From Bordetella parapertussis (GTDB lineage Bacteria > Acidobacteriota > Terriglobia > Bryobacterales > Bryobacteraceae): a stretch of 64,000 nucleotides of DNA. The stretch is from assembly GCA_943328975.2 (NCBI GenBank), contig CALQCC020000013.1:1-64000 (forward strand), read 5' to 3'. The notes under the pieces are model-generated. The model saw only the letters and a list, made by a program, of their open reading frames with translations. It searched no databases and was not told where the DNA came from. Shown piece after piece: positions 9,357 through 18,200 of the stretch. Both the position numbers and the translations under genes were made by a program. How positions within the stretch are numbered: position 1 is the stretch's first letter; each line of letters opens with the position of its first letter.

Positions 9357-9611
9357 ATGACTCCAGAAATTCAAACTCTCCTGACCGTCGCTATGCCTAC
9401 GCTGGCGGTTCTCATCGGGATACTGGTCAATAACTCCCGCCTCAACGATCTCAATGTCCGCTTGGGCGAAATGCGCACCCACTTCGATCAACGCATCGAT
9501 GAGGTGAAGGAAACCTGGCGATCGGAACTGCGCCGGGTCGAAGAGATACTGGATGCCCGGTTATCGCACTTGGAAGAGCGAATGGGGCATCTGGAAGAAA
9601 GAATCCGTTAG
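9357..9611 (+). CDS. Small membrane-anchored coiled-coil protein, divergent paralogue 3
   Basis: Shared C-terminal WRSELRRVEEILDARLSHLEER. Confidence 0.65.
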   Translation: MTPEIQTLLTVAMPTLAVLIGILVNNSRLNDLNVRLGEMRTHFDQRIDEVKETWRSELRRVEEILDARLSHLEERMGHLEERIR

Positions 9612-9662
9612 TCGCATCCGCTACTCGAATCCGCCACGCCTCCGCGCACGTCTATTGGTACG

Positions 9663-10205
9663 ATGAAGGTTTCCATGCGGATCTGCATTCTCTTGCTCAC
9701 CTCCCTGCCCTTGCTGGCCAAGACTGCGGAATGGGAACGCGCGCACGACTTGTTCGAGGACTCGAACTTCAAGCAGGCCGCGGCCATCCTCGAAAAGGCC
9801 TCCAAGAAAGACGCCGACAATCTGCTGTTGCTGGGGCAGAGCTACATGGAGCTGAAGCAATACGGTGACGCGGTGGACGTGCTGGAGAAGACGACGGAGC
9901 TGGCACCCAAAAGCTCGGAGGCGCAGTTGTGGTTGGGACGTGCGTGGGGGCGGCTGGCGGAATCGAACAAGCTGCTGGCGTTCGGCCGAGCGCGCAAGGC
10001 CAGGGCCGCCTTCGAGAAGGCCGTGCAACTGGACCCCAAGAATCGCGAGGCTCTGGACGACTTGTTTGAGTATTACTTCGAGGCTCCGGCGATCGTGGGC
10101 GGTGGGCTCGACAAGGCGGAAGGCGTGGCCAAGCAGATCGCGGCGTTGGATGCGGCGGAAGGCGAGCGTTTGATGGCCAGAGTCGCGCGAGAGCGGAAGA
10201 AGTGA
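9663..10205 (+). CDS. TPR-repeat exported protein
   Basis: Signal peptide and TPR units (DLFEDSNFKQAAAILEKASKKDADNLLLLGQSYMELKQYGDAVDVLEK). Confidence 0.8.
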   Translation: MKVSMRICILLLTSLPLLAKTAEWERAHDLFEDSNFKQAAAILEKASKKDADNLLLLGQSYMELKQYGDAVDVLEKTTELAPKSSEAQLWLGRAWGRLAESNKLLAFGRARKARAAFEKAVQLDPKNREALDDLFEYYFEAPAIVGGGLDKAEGVAKQIAALDAAEGERLMARVARERKK

Positions 10206-11410
10206 TCTCCAGGGCAGAGACCGTACGGATCGGTGTGCAGGCGCTGCGCTCCAACAAGAGCCGCACGCTACTGACCGCACTGGGGCTGTTGATCGGCAAC
10301 GCCAGCGTGATCTGGGTGGTGACGATTTCGCTTTCCAGCCGCGACTACATCATCGATCAGATTCAGCGCATCGGGTCGAACATGATTTATGCGTCGTACA
10401 CGGGGGGCGGCAACGCGTCGGCGGATGCCACGGGGGACTTCGTCAAAGTGTCCGACGTAGAGGCCGTACGTCAGCAACTGGGTAAGCGCGTGGTGGCTGT
10501 ATCGGGGGTCATGATCAGCCAGGACCGCATGCGGGTGGATGGGCGGCAAGAGGACATCAGCATCATTGGCTCGGATGAGTTCTATCCGGAGGTGCGCAAT
10601 CTGGAACGGCTTGCGGGGCGCTTCGTCGACGCGGGAGACATCGCCAACCGGAATCGCGTGACGATGTTGACCGAGAAGCTCGCTCGGCGGCTGTATGGTG
10701 GACAGTCGCAGGCCATCGGACAGAAGATCAAGCTGCAGGGGTTGGAGTTCGATGTCGTGGGGACCTTTAAGGAGCGCACGCAGAGCTTCGGGCTTTCCGA
10801 GTTGCATGACGAGAACGTCGTGATCCCGGTGACGGTGCTGCGCTACTTCGCTCCGATTGAACGGGTGGATCCGCTGTACGTCAGCGCGCGGTCGCCGGAG
10901 GATGTTCCGGCGGTGACGCACATCGTGCGCACGATTCTGGAGGGCCGGCATCGTCCAGGGGCGCGCTATACGGTCGATAACCTGGCTTCGATACTGGATA
11001 CGGCTCGGGTGGTGGCGACGTTGTTGACCGGCGTTCTGATCGTGGTGAGCGGGATCGCGCTGCTGATCTCCGGCGTCGGCATCATGAACATCATGCTGGT
11101 GACGGTGACGGAGCGCACGCGCGAGATCGGGTTGCGGCTGGCGGTGGGTGCCTCCAAGCGCGACGTGCTGGAGCAGTTCTTGTCCGAGGCCATCTTGATC
11201 AGCATGCTGGGGGGCGTGGCGGGGATCGCGCTGGGAGTAATGCCCGCGCTGTTGATCCGTTTCTTCGCGCCGGAGTTTGCGATCCCTATTTCTGGTATTT
11301 CGATTGCAGTAGCCTTCACTGTATCGCTTTTGGTGGGGTTGGTGTTCGGCTTGTTGCCGGCCAGCCGCGCATCGAAGATGAATCCGACGGAAGCGCTGCG
11401 TTACGAATGA
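10202..11410 (+). CDS. MacB/FtsX-like ABC transporter permease
   Basis: SGVGIMNIMLVTVTERTREIGLRLAVGASKRDVLEQFLSEAILIS signature; GTG start overlapping the upstream stop. Confidence 0.9.
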   Translation: MISRAETVRIGVQALRSNKSRTLLTALGLLIGNASVIWVVTISLSSRDYIIDQIQRIGSNMIYASYTGGGNASADATGDFVKVSDVEAVRQQLGKRVVAVSGVMISQDRMRVDGRQEDISIIGSDEFYPEVRNLERLAGRFVDAGDIANRNRVTMLTEKLARRLYGGQSQAIGQKIKLQGLEFDVVGTFKERTQSFGLSELHDENVVIPVTVLRYFAPIERVDPLYVSARSPEDVPAVTHIVRTILEGRHRPGARYTVDNLASILDTARVVATLLTGVLIVVSGIALLISGVGIMNIMLVTVTERTREIGLRLAVGASKRDVLEQFLSEAILISMLGGVAGIALGVMPALLIRFFAPEFAIPISGISIAVAFTVSLLVGLVFGLLPASRASKMNPTEALRYE

Positions 11411-13057
11411 AACTACTCGTCTATCTCGCTCTATTTCTTGCTCCCGCGTTCGCCCAAATCACTGAAATCGCTACCGATGCTACGGGGCAGAACCTCGTTT
11501 TGAACACGCGATTTCGCCTGCAGACCGGAATCGGATGTGACCACGGAGCAGAAGATCTATCGCTGGCAGAATGGCGTTTGGACACGACTGCGGGTCCATA
11601 TTCCTGAATCCGGAGGGATCGTTCCGGGTAGTATCGGCAATCCGTTCGTGGCCGCCGGTGGGAGCGTGTACGGATGGTTCACCGTGCCCAGCCACGGGCT
11701 GTTTCCAGTGGTGCGTATTGCTGCGACCGCGGAGGTATTCGGAATCACCCTGCCATCGGACTTCCCCCGCGAGTATGTTCGCGTGAGTGCCAACGGACGC
11801 TTCGCCGCAGGCGCGGGAGGGGTTCCAGGCGAACTATCGATCCCGCAGATTGTGAACGCCCAGACCGGAAGCCGAGGCCTGCTGCCGCTAAACTCCACGC
11901 TGCCGCAGGTGGGTTCGGACGGGTCGTTTGCGTACTTTGCCCCGGGCCAAAGCCAGATTACATTCCGGCAGCCGGGGTCCGATGAACGTCGTTTCGCGGC
12001 GCCGGGCGAGGTGCTGGGAATGGCGATGTCGGACGATGGGCGGTGGATCGTAGTGGACCCTTCGGCGGGTGATTCGGCGCCCGTGCTGCGAGTTCTGTCT
12101 ACCGCCACTGGGGAGTGGACGAGCGTCCCGGTGGCAGGCAACACCTTTCGGGGCCGGCGGAGTTGGGGAGTGAGCAACTCGGGTGTGGTCTTTTTGTCCG
12201 GGAGCACGCGACTCAGCAGTTGGGATGCGGTGACGCACCGAACGGAGGTTTTGGCGGAATCGGCCGAGCCCTTGCTTGATTTGGCCGTGAGCGCGGATGG
12301 GTCGGTTGCGTGGGCGGTCAGCGAGACCAATCGGCTGCTGCGGATCGATGCGCGGACAGGTAAACAGCAAGAGATTCTGCCGCCTTTGGGGTTCAGCCAG
12401 GGAGCTGCGGGCGTCGGTGTGCCTGGTTCGGCGATGCTGCTGCAGGGCAAGTTTACTCGCGAGCAACAGGTGTTCGTCCAAGGCGAGAAGTGGCCTCTAT
12501 CGGACGTCAACGCGAGCGGCTACTGGTTCCAGGTTCCGTGGGAATGGAGGGGAATCGGTGCGGGTACGAACGGGCTGTTGGTGCGCAACGTAGGCAATCC
12601 GTTTGAGAACATAGCGAGCGTTGGATACCAGAGCGATTCCCTGCCCTACTTCCCGCCGCAGGTGGACGGGGGCGACCAGCAATACGCGGCGACGGTAATC
12701 GCGGCACACTCGGATTTCCATGGCGTGGTTTCGTCAGCCGATCCGGCGCGCGGCGGGGAGAATATCCACATCTACATGACCGGCCTGGGGGCGTTGCAGC
12801 GCTCGGTCCCGACGGGAGTTCCGGGACCGTACGATGCAGTTCCCGTGGCCCGGCCGCTGGTCTGCGCCGGACAGTATCTCACTACGCTGGCTCGCACGGA
12901 TCTCTTGACCGTTCCCGCCATCGTTTATGCGGGTGGCATGATCGGCATCTACCAGGTGGAACTCACGCTGCCGAAGAACGTGCCGGACGGGTCGTGGGGC
13001 TTGGTGTGTTGGGACGGGATTCGCGAGACGTTCGGGATTCTGCGCACGCGGCCTTAG
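11407..13057 (+). pseudogene. Exported beta-propeller-like protein with TIGR03437-like C-terminal domain, disrupted by an apparent frameshift near 11535
   Basis: Signal-peptide part in frame 11407-11607, remainder in ORF 11537-13057; removing one T restores ...RLQTGIG-VTTEQKIYRWQNGVW. Confidence 0.7.
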
Positions 13058-13716
13058 GGATACCGCCGGACACCCGTCGCGCTCGCAACGAAGGCCTGAG
13101 TCGCCATGCTGAGAAAGAGTCCGTGCTCGACGACTCCTACAATCGAGTCAATCTCACGGACTAGCGATGGCGCATCTGGGATCGGTCCGAAGGCGCAATC
13201 AAGAATGTAGTGGCCACCGTCGGTGGTGAAGCCTTTCCGAAGCGCTGCGCGGCAGCCTAGGCGCTCCAAGCGTTTCGCGGTGGACTGCCAGCCGAAGGGG
13301 ACGACCTCCACCGGCACGGGCATCTTGGAGCCGAGTTGTTCGACCAGCTTCGAGTCGGCGGCGATGATGATAAGTTCGCGCGAAGAAGCGGCGACGATCT
13401 TCTCGCGGAGCAGTGCCCCGCCCCGGCCTTTGATGAGGTTCAGGCGTGGATCAATCTCGTCGGCTCCGTCGATGGTCAGGTCGATTTGCAGATGCTCGGC
13501 GAGGGTGGTGAGCGGGATGTCGAGCGCGCGGGCTTGCTGGGCTGTGGCTTCGGAGGTCGGGACAGCGGTGAAGCGGAGGCCTTCGCTCATGCGGCGGGCT
13601 AGGGCTTCGACGACGAACCTGGCGGTGGAGCCGGTTCCTAGGCCGACGATCATGCCGTCTAAAACGAGAGAGGCCGCTGCTTGCGCAGCGGCCTCTTTTG
13701 CTTGATCTATGGTCAC
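13054..13716 (-). CDS. rpiA: Ribose-5-phosphate isomerase A
   Basis: DGMIVGLGTGSTARFVVEAL, TIDGADEID, KGRGGALLREKIVA. Confidence 0.95.
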   Translation of the reverse strand: MTIDQAKEAAAQAAASLVLDGMIVGLGTGSTARFVVEALARRMSEGLRFTAVPTSEATAQQARALDIPLTTLAEHLQIDLTIDGADEIDPRLNLIKGRGGALLREKIVAASSRELIIIAADSKLVEQLGSKMPVPVEVVPFGWQSTAKRLERLGCRAALRKGFTTDGGHYILDCAFGPIPDAPSLVREIDSIVGVVEHGLFLSMATQAFVASATGVRRYP

Positions 13717-13719
13717 GGC

Positions 13720-16431
13720 TTAGAGTCGCGCCGGATCTTTCGAATCCGGGTTGATGCCCAGATCGCGAGTTGCCGTGGCGGCCACCTGCGGGTCGATGCT
13801 GCCGTTGCGGGACAGCGCCGAAAGCGTGGCTTGCACGATCGATTCCGCATTGATTTCGAAGAATTTGCGGAGATACTCGCGATTTTCCGAGCGGCCGAAG
13901 CCGTCGGTGCCGAGCGTGGTGAGACGCGGGCCGAACCACGGCGACAACATATCGGGTACGGCCTTCATATAGTCGCTGGAAGCGATGATGGGACCGCGCT
14001 CGCCTTCGAGTGCATTGAGGATGTGCGGCGTGCGCGTCGGCTCGGCCGGATGCAGGCGATTCCAGCGTTCGGTTTCGAGCGCTTCGCGACGCAGTTCGTT
14101 GTAGCTGGTGACCGACCAAACATCGGTGGCGACGTTGTACTTCTCCGCCAGGATCTGTTGGGCCTTCAGCGCTTCGTTCAAGATGGAGCCGCTGCCGAAC
14201 AACTGGGCGACAGCCGGACCGTTAGCAGCGGCCTGATACTTATAGATCCCCTTGAGGATGCCTTCGACGACGCCCTCGCGTTGCGGCATGGGCGGCTGCA
14301 CGTAGTTGTCGTTGTAGACAGTCAGGTAGTAGAAGCAATCTTCCATCTCCTGGTACATGCGGCGGATGCCGTCTTGAATGATGACGGCAACTTCGTAGGC
14401 GTACGCCGGATCATACGTGATGCACGTAGGAACGGTGGATGCATGCATCGGCGAGTGACCGTCCTGATGCTGCAAGCCTTCACCGGCCAGCGAACTGCGA
14501 CCGGCGGTGGCGCCCAGCAGGAAGCCCTTGGCACGAGAATCCGCAAACGCCCAGATAAGGTCGCCCACGCGCTGGAAGCCGAACATCGAGTAGTAGATGA
14601 AGAACGGAATCATCGGCACGCCATGGTTGGCATACGCGGTTCCGGCGGCAAGGCACGAAGACATGGAACCGGCTTCGGTGATGCCTTCTTCAAGAACCTG
14701 GCCTTCTTGCGATTCCTTGTAATAGAGCAGGATGTTGGAGTCAACCGGCTTGTACTTCTGGCCTTGGCTCGCATAGATCCCGACTTCGCGGAACAGCGAC
14801 TCCATACCGAAAGTACGTGCTTCGTCAGGCACGATCGGCACCACCAGCTTCGCAAGGGGGCTCTTAAGCAGGCCCTTCAGCACGGTAACGAAAGCCTGCG
14901 TGGTGGACGCTTCACGTCCACGGGAACCGCCCAGCGTATCGGCGAAGATTTCGAGGGCCGGAGCCTGGATGTCGATCTTCTTCACTTCGCGCTTCGGCAA
15001 GTAGCCGCCCTGCGCGTTGGCGCGCTGGCGAAGATACTGCATTTCCGGGGTGTCTTCGCTGGGACGGATGAAGTCCAAATGCGTGGCTTGTTCGTCGGTC
15101 AGCGGCAGGTTGAAGCGATCGCGGATCTTGAGCAAATCCGAATCCGGGAGCTTCTTGGTCTGGTGCGCGGTGTTGCGACCTTCCAGGATCTCGCCCAGTC
15201 CGTAGCCCTTGACCGTCTTCGCCAGAATCACCGTAGGACGACCCGTGTTGAGCATCGCCTGGCGATAGGAGTTGAACACCTTCACCGGATCGAGACCGCC
15301 ACGGCGCAGATCCCAGAGCTGATCGTCAGTCATGTGCTCGACCAGTTTCAGCAGTTCGGGATACTTGCCGAAAAATTCCTTGCGGAGGTAAGCACCGTCA
15401 TTGGCGCGATAGGTCTGGTATTCACCGTCGACCACTTCGTGGAAGCGCTTGATCAACAGGCCGCTGGCGTCGCGGGCGAGCAAGTCGTCCCAGCCAGAGC
15501 CCCAGATGCACTTGACCACATTCCAGCCGGCGCCGCGAAAGACCGATTCCAGTTCCTGAATGATGCTGCCGTTGCCGCGCACAGGTCCGTCGAGACGCTG
15601 CAGGTTGCAGTTCACCACGAAGACCAGGTTGTCGAGCTTTTCGCGCGAACCCAGCGTCAGAGCGCCCAAGGATTCGGGCTCGTCGGTTTCGCCGTCACCG
15701 AGGAAGGCCCAGATCTTGCGACCGGTCTTTTCGATGAGGCCCCGGTTTTCGAGGTAGCGCTGGAAGCGGGCTTGATAGATGGCTGCGATGGGGCCCAGGC
15801 CCATCGATACGGTCGGGAACTGCCAGAAGTCCGGCATCAGCCAGGGATGGGGATAGCTGGAAAGCCCCGGATGATCGCGCAGTTCGTGGCGGAAATTGAT
15901 GAGATGCTCTTCGCTGAGGCGGCCTTCGAGGAAGGCGCGGCCGTAGACACCCGGCGAGGCGTGACCCTGGAAGTAGACGAAATCGCCTGCTTGCTTGCTG
16001 CCATCAGAACCCGTATAGGAGGCGCGGAAGAAATGGTTGAAGCCGACTTCCAGCAGCGTCGCGAGCGAAGCATAGGTAGCCAAGTGGCCACCGACCGTCG
16101 GATCGGACTTGTAGGCCTTCACGACCATTGCCATGGCGTTCCAACGCACGTAGCTCTTGATCTTGCGCTCTATCGAGCGATCGCCCGGATAGGCCAGTTC
16201 TTCTTCCGGCGGGATGGTGTTTACGTAAGCCGTATTGAAACGCAGCGGGACTTGTACACCGAGCGTTACAGCACGTTCCATCAGGCGTTCAATGAGGTAG
16301 GCTGCCCGGTCGGGTCCTACTCCGTCAATAATTTCGTCGAGGGCTTCGACCCATTCGGAGGTTTCCAAAGGGTTGAGGTCGTCGGGAGCTTCAGTCTTGG
16401 TCTTTAGCATCAGGTGGGTTACCTCTTCCAA
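13720..16431 (-). CDS. aceE: Pyruvate dehydrogenase E1 component, homodimeric type (ATG at 16410 possible)
   Basis: 903 aa; GDGETDEPESLGALTLGSREKLDNLVFVVNCNLQRLDGPVRGNGSIIQELESVFRGAGWNVVK. Confidence 0.97.
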   Translation of the reverse strand: MEEVTHLMLKTKTEAPDDLNPLETSEWVEALDEIIDGVGPDRAAYLIERLMERAVTLGVQVPLRFNTAYVNTIPPEEELAYPGDRSIERKIKSYVRWNAMAMVVKAYKSDPTVGGHLATYASLATLLEVGFNHFFRASYTGSDGSKQAGDFVYFQGHASPGVYGRAFLEGRLSEEHLINFRHELRDHPGLSSYPHPWLMPDFWQFPTVSMGLGPIAAIYQARFQRYLENRGLIEKTGRKIWAFLGDGETDEPESLGALTLGSREKLDNLVFVVNCNLQRLDGPVRGNGSIIQELESVFRGAGWNVVKCIWGSGWDDLLARDASGLLIKRFHEVVDGEYQTYRANDGAYLRKEFFGKYPELLKLVEHMTDDQLWDLRRGGLDPVKVFNSYRQAMLNTGRPTVILAKTVKGYGLGEILEGRNTAHQTKKLPDSDLLKIRDRFNLPLTDEQATHLDFIRPSEDTPEMQYLRQRANAQGGYLPKREVKKIDIQAPALEIFADTLGGSRGREASTTQAFVTVLKGLLKSPLAKLVVPIVPDEARTFGMESLFREVGIYASQGQKYKPVDSNILLYYKESQEGQVLEEGITEAGSMSSCLAAGTAYANHGVPMIPFFIYYSMFGFQRVGDLIWAFADSRAKGFLLGATAGRSSLAGEGLQHQDGHSPMHASTVPTCITYDPAYAYEVAVIIQDGIRRMYQEMEDCFYYLTVYNDNYVQPPMPQREGVVEGILKGIYKYQAAANGPAVAQLFGSGSILNEALKAQQILAEKYNVATDVWSVTSYNELRREALETERWNRLHPAEPTRTPHILNALEGERGPIIASSDYMKAVPDMLSPWFGPRLTTLGTDGFGRSENREYLRKFFEINAESIVQATLSALSRNGSIDPQVAATATRDLGINPDSKDPARL

Positions 16432-16462
16432 GGTAACTTTTTAGGGGGATCGTCGGCAACTG

Positions 16463-16849
16463 CTACACGGGCCGGACGTCGGTGTGCTGAAAGTCGTTCC
16501 CTTTATAGAGGAGCGGAACTCCCTTCACCTGGGCCAGGGCGTAGGCGAAGGTATCTCCGAGATTAAGGCGCGTTGGACGGCCTCTGTAGCGAGAGAATGC
16601 TGCTGCGGCAGCTTGGGCTTGGGCGAGGGTGACGGGCTCGACGATGAGTCCCAGGCTTTCCATCCAGACGTCCGACTTCACTTCCCCGGCTTCCCCATAG
16701 ATGGACCGCATCCGCACTTGCACCTCCCACCAATTGATGGGGGAGATCCAGGCCCTGGTCGCACCGAGGAGCTTGGCTAAGAGAACGTCGGCCTCGGGCT
16801 CGCCCAGCAGGATCGCAAGCAAAGCGGACGCATCCACGGCCATTCTCAC
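16463..16849 (-). CDS. vapC: VapC-type PIN-domain toxin
   Basis: MAVDASALLAILLGEPE...LNLGDTFAYALAQVKGVPLLYKGNDFQHTDVRPV. Confidence 0.92.
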   Translation of the reverse strand: MRMAVDASALLAILLGEPEADVLLAKLLGATRAWISPINWWEVQVRMRSIYGEAGEVKSDVWMESLGLIVEPVTLAQAQAAAAAFSRYRGRPTRLNLGDTFAYALAQVKGVPLLYKGNDFQHTDVRPV

Positions 16850-17109
16850 TTGGGCAACCCCTCGTCGTCGTAGAGGTCGCGATCGGTGAGCATGGGGCCG
16901 ACTACGGGGAGGCTGCGAAGTTCTGCTAGCGCCTTCTCCGCTAGCAGACGTTTCTTTGAAAGCTTTGCGTTCGCCTTGACGCGTTCGATCGCAAGCTGGG
17001 ACTTCACTGCGGTTTGGATCGCATCGGTGATGGAGACGCCAGTCAGGTCGGCAAGCGCGCGGATGTCGTCGGTGACGTCTTGGCGTTTGATCTGGATCGG
17101 TCCTGGCAT
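16846..17109 (-). CDS. vapB: VapB-type antitoxin
   Basis: Rv0623-like sequence IQIKRQDVTDDIRALADLTGVSITDAIQTAV; 4-bp overlap with the toxin. Confidence 0.85.
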   Translation of the reverse strand: MPGPIQIKRQDVTDDIRALADLTGVSITDAIQTAVKSQLAIERVKANAKLSKKRLLAEKALAELRSLPVVGPMLTDRDLYDDEGLPK

Positions 17110-17144
17110 GATTTCAGAGTATCATGACCTTTCTATTTCATGAT
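17107..17144. promoter_or_regulatory. Candidate vapBC autoregulatory operator
   Basis: CATGAT (17107-17112), ATCATG (17121-17126), CATGAT (17139-17144). Confidence 0.5.
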
Positions 17145-17195
17145 TCCGGCTCACGCATTCGCGGCGTCCCACCGGAATGAGTACACTGTCTAAAT

Positions 17196-17618
17196 ATGCT
17201 TCGTGTGCTCTTATTCGTAGTGGTAGCGGTGTGTGTAGGTTGTGGTGGATCGTCGAAGGCTCCGGTAGCTGAGAAAGCTCCGGAAAAGGTCGAGACTCCG
17301 GTAGAGGCTCCCAAGGTGGACGCGGCCGTTGCCCCGACGCCTGCGGGTGCGCCGCCTGAAACGATTCTGTTCCCGAGCGAATACGGAAACGTCACGTTCG
17401 GGCACCGGAAGCACTTTGAGCGGGTGAACAGCGACTGCGCTACGTGCCATCCGAAGATTTTCCCGCAGGCGCGTGAGCCGCTGAATTATTCCAAGGCGCG
17501 GCATAGGGTCGCGGAAGAATATAAGACGTCCTGCGCGGCCTGCCACGGGATCACCGGGACGGCGTTCGCTGCGGAACGGAATTGTCAGAAGTGCCACGAT
17601 ATGGGGCCCAAGCGGTAA
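17196..17618 (+). CDS. Tri-haem cytochrome c (c7/c3-like) lipoprotein
   Basis: Lipobox-like VCVGCGGS; three CxxCH motifs: CATCH, CAACH, CQKCH. Confidence 0.85.
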   Translation: MLRVLLFVVVAVCVGCGGSSKAPVAEKAPEKVETPVEAPKVDAAVAPTPAGAPPETILFPSEYGNVTFGHRKHFERVNSDCATCHPKIFPQAREPLNYSKARHRVAEEYKTSCAACHGITGTAFAAERNCQKCHDMGPKR

Positions 17619-17653
17619 CTGCCCCGCGCGGCGTTTTGAGCTACAATCGCTGC

Positions 17654-18193
17654 ATGAAAACTCTACTATTAGCCGCCGCTGCCATCGGCATGCTGCACGC
17701 CCAAGCACCCACCGCGCCGCTCTCCCACGTGAATGAAGTCAAGGGAGACTACACCGGGATAAAGAACAACCTGCTGCGCGCCGCGGAGAAGATGCCGGAG
17801 GAGTTCTACTCCTATAAGCCGTCTCCCGATGTGCGCGACTTCGGCGCGGAGGTGGCGCACGGAGCCGACATCCAGACCATGCTGTGCTCGATGGCGCTGA
17901 ATGCACCCAAGCAAGGCACGGCGGCCACCAAGAAGACCAAGGCCGAACTGATTGCGGCGCTGAATGAATCGAACGCGTTGTGCGATCAAGCCTATGCGTC
18001 TCTCACCGAAGCCAACGCGAACGAAGGCCGTCCCTTCATCCGTGGCCAACGCACGCTGATCGGGGTGCTGGCGTTCAACGTCTCGCATCACAACGAAACC
18101 TACGGAACCATGGTCCCCTACATGCGCGCCAAGGGTGTGGTGCCTCCGTCGAGCGACACCACCGGCAACGCGGCCAAGGGCAAGGCGAAGTAG
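17654..18193 (+). CDS. Exported DinB-like protein
   Basis: Signal peptide, AEVAHGADIQTMLC and FNVSHHNETYGTMVPYMRAKGVVPPSS. Confidence 0.8.
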   Translation: MKTLLLAAAAIGMLHAQAPTAPLSHVNEVKGDYTGIKNNLLRAAEKMPEEFYSYKPSPDVRDFGAEVAHGADIQTMLCSMALNAPKQGTAATKKTKAELIAALNESNALCDQAYASLTEANANEGRPFIRGQRTLIGVLAFNVSHHNETYGTMVPYMRAKGVVPPSSDTTGNAAKGKAK

Positions 18194-18200
18194 GAACGCC

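Noticed and set aside
13681-16407. 908-aa plus-strand ORF opposite aceE
   Set aside because: Shadow ORF of a strongly conserved minus-strand gene; no recognisable domain.
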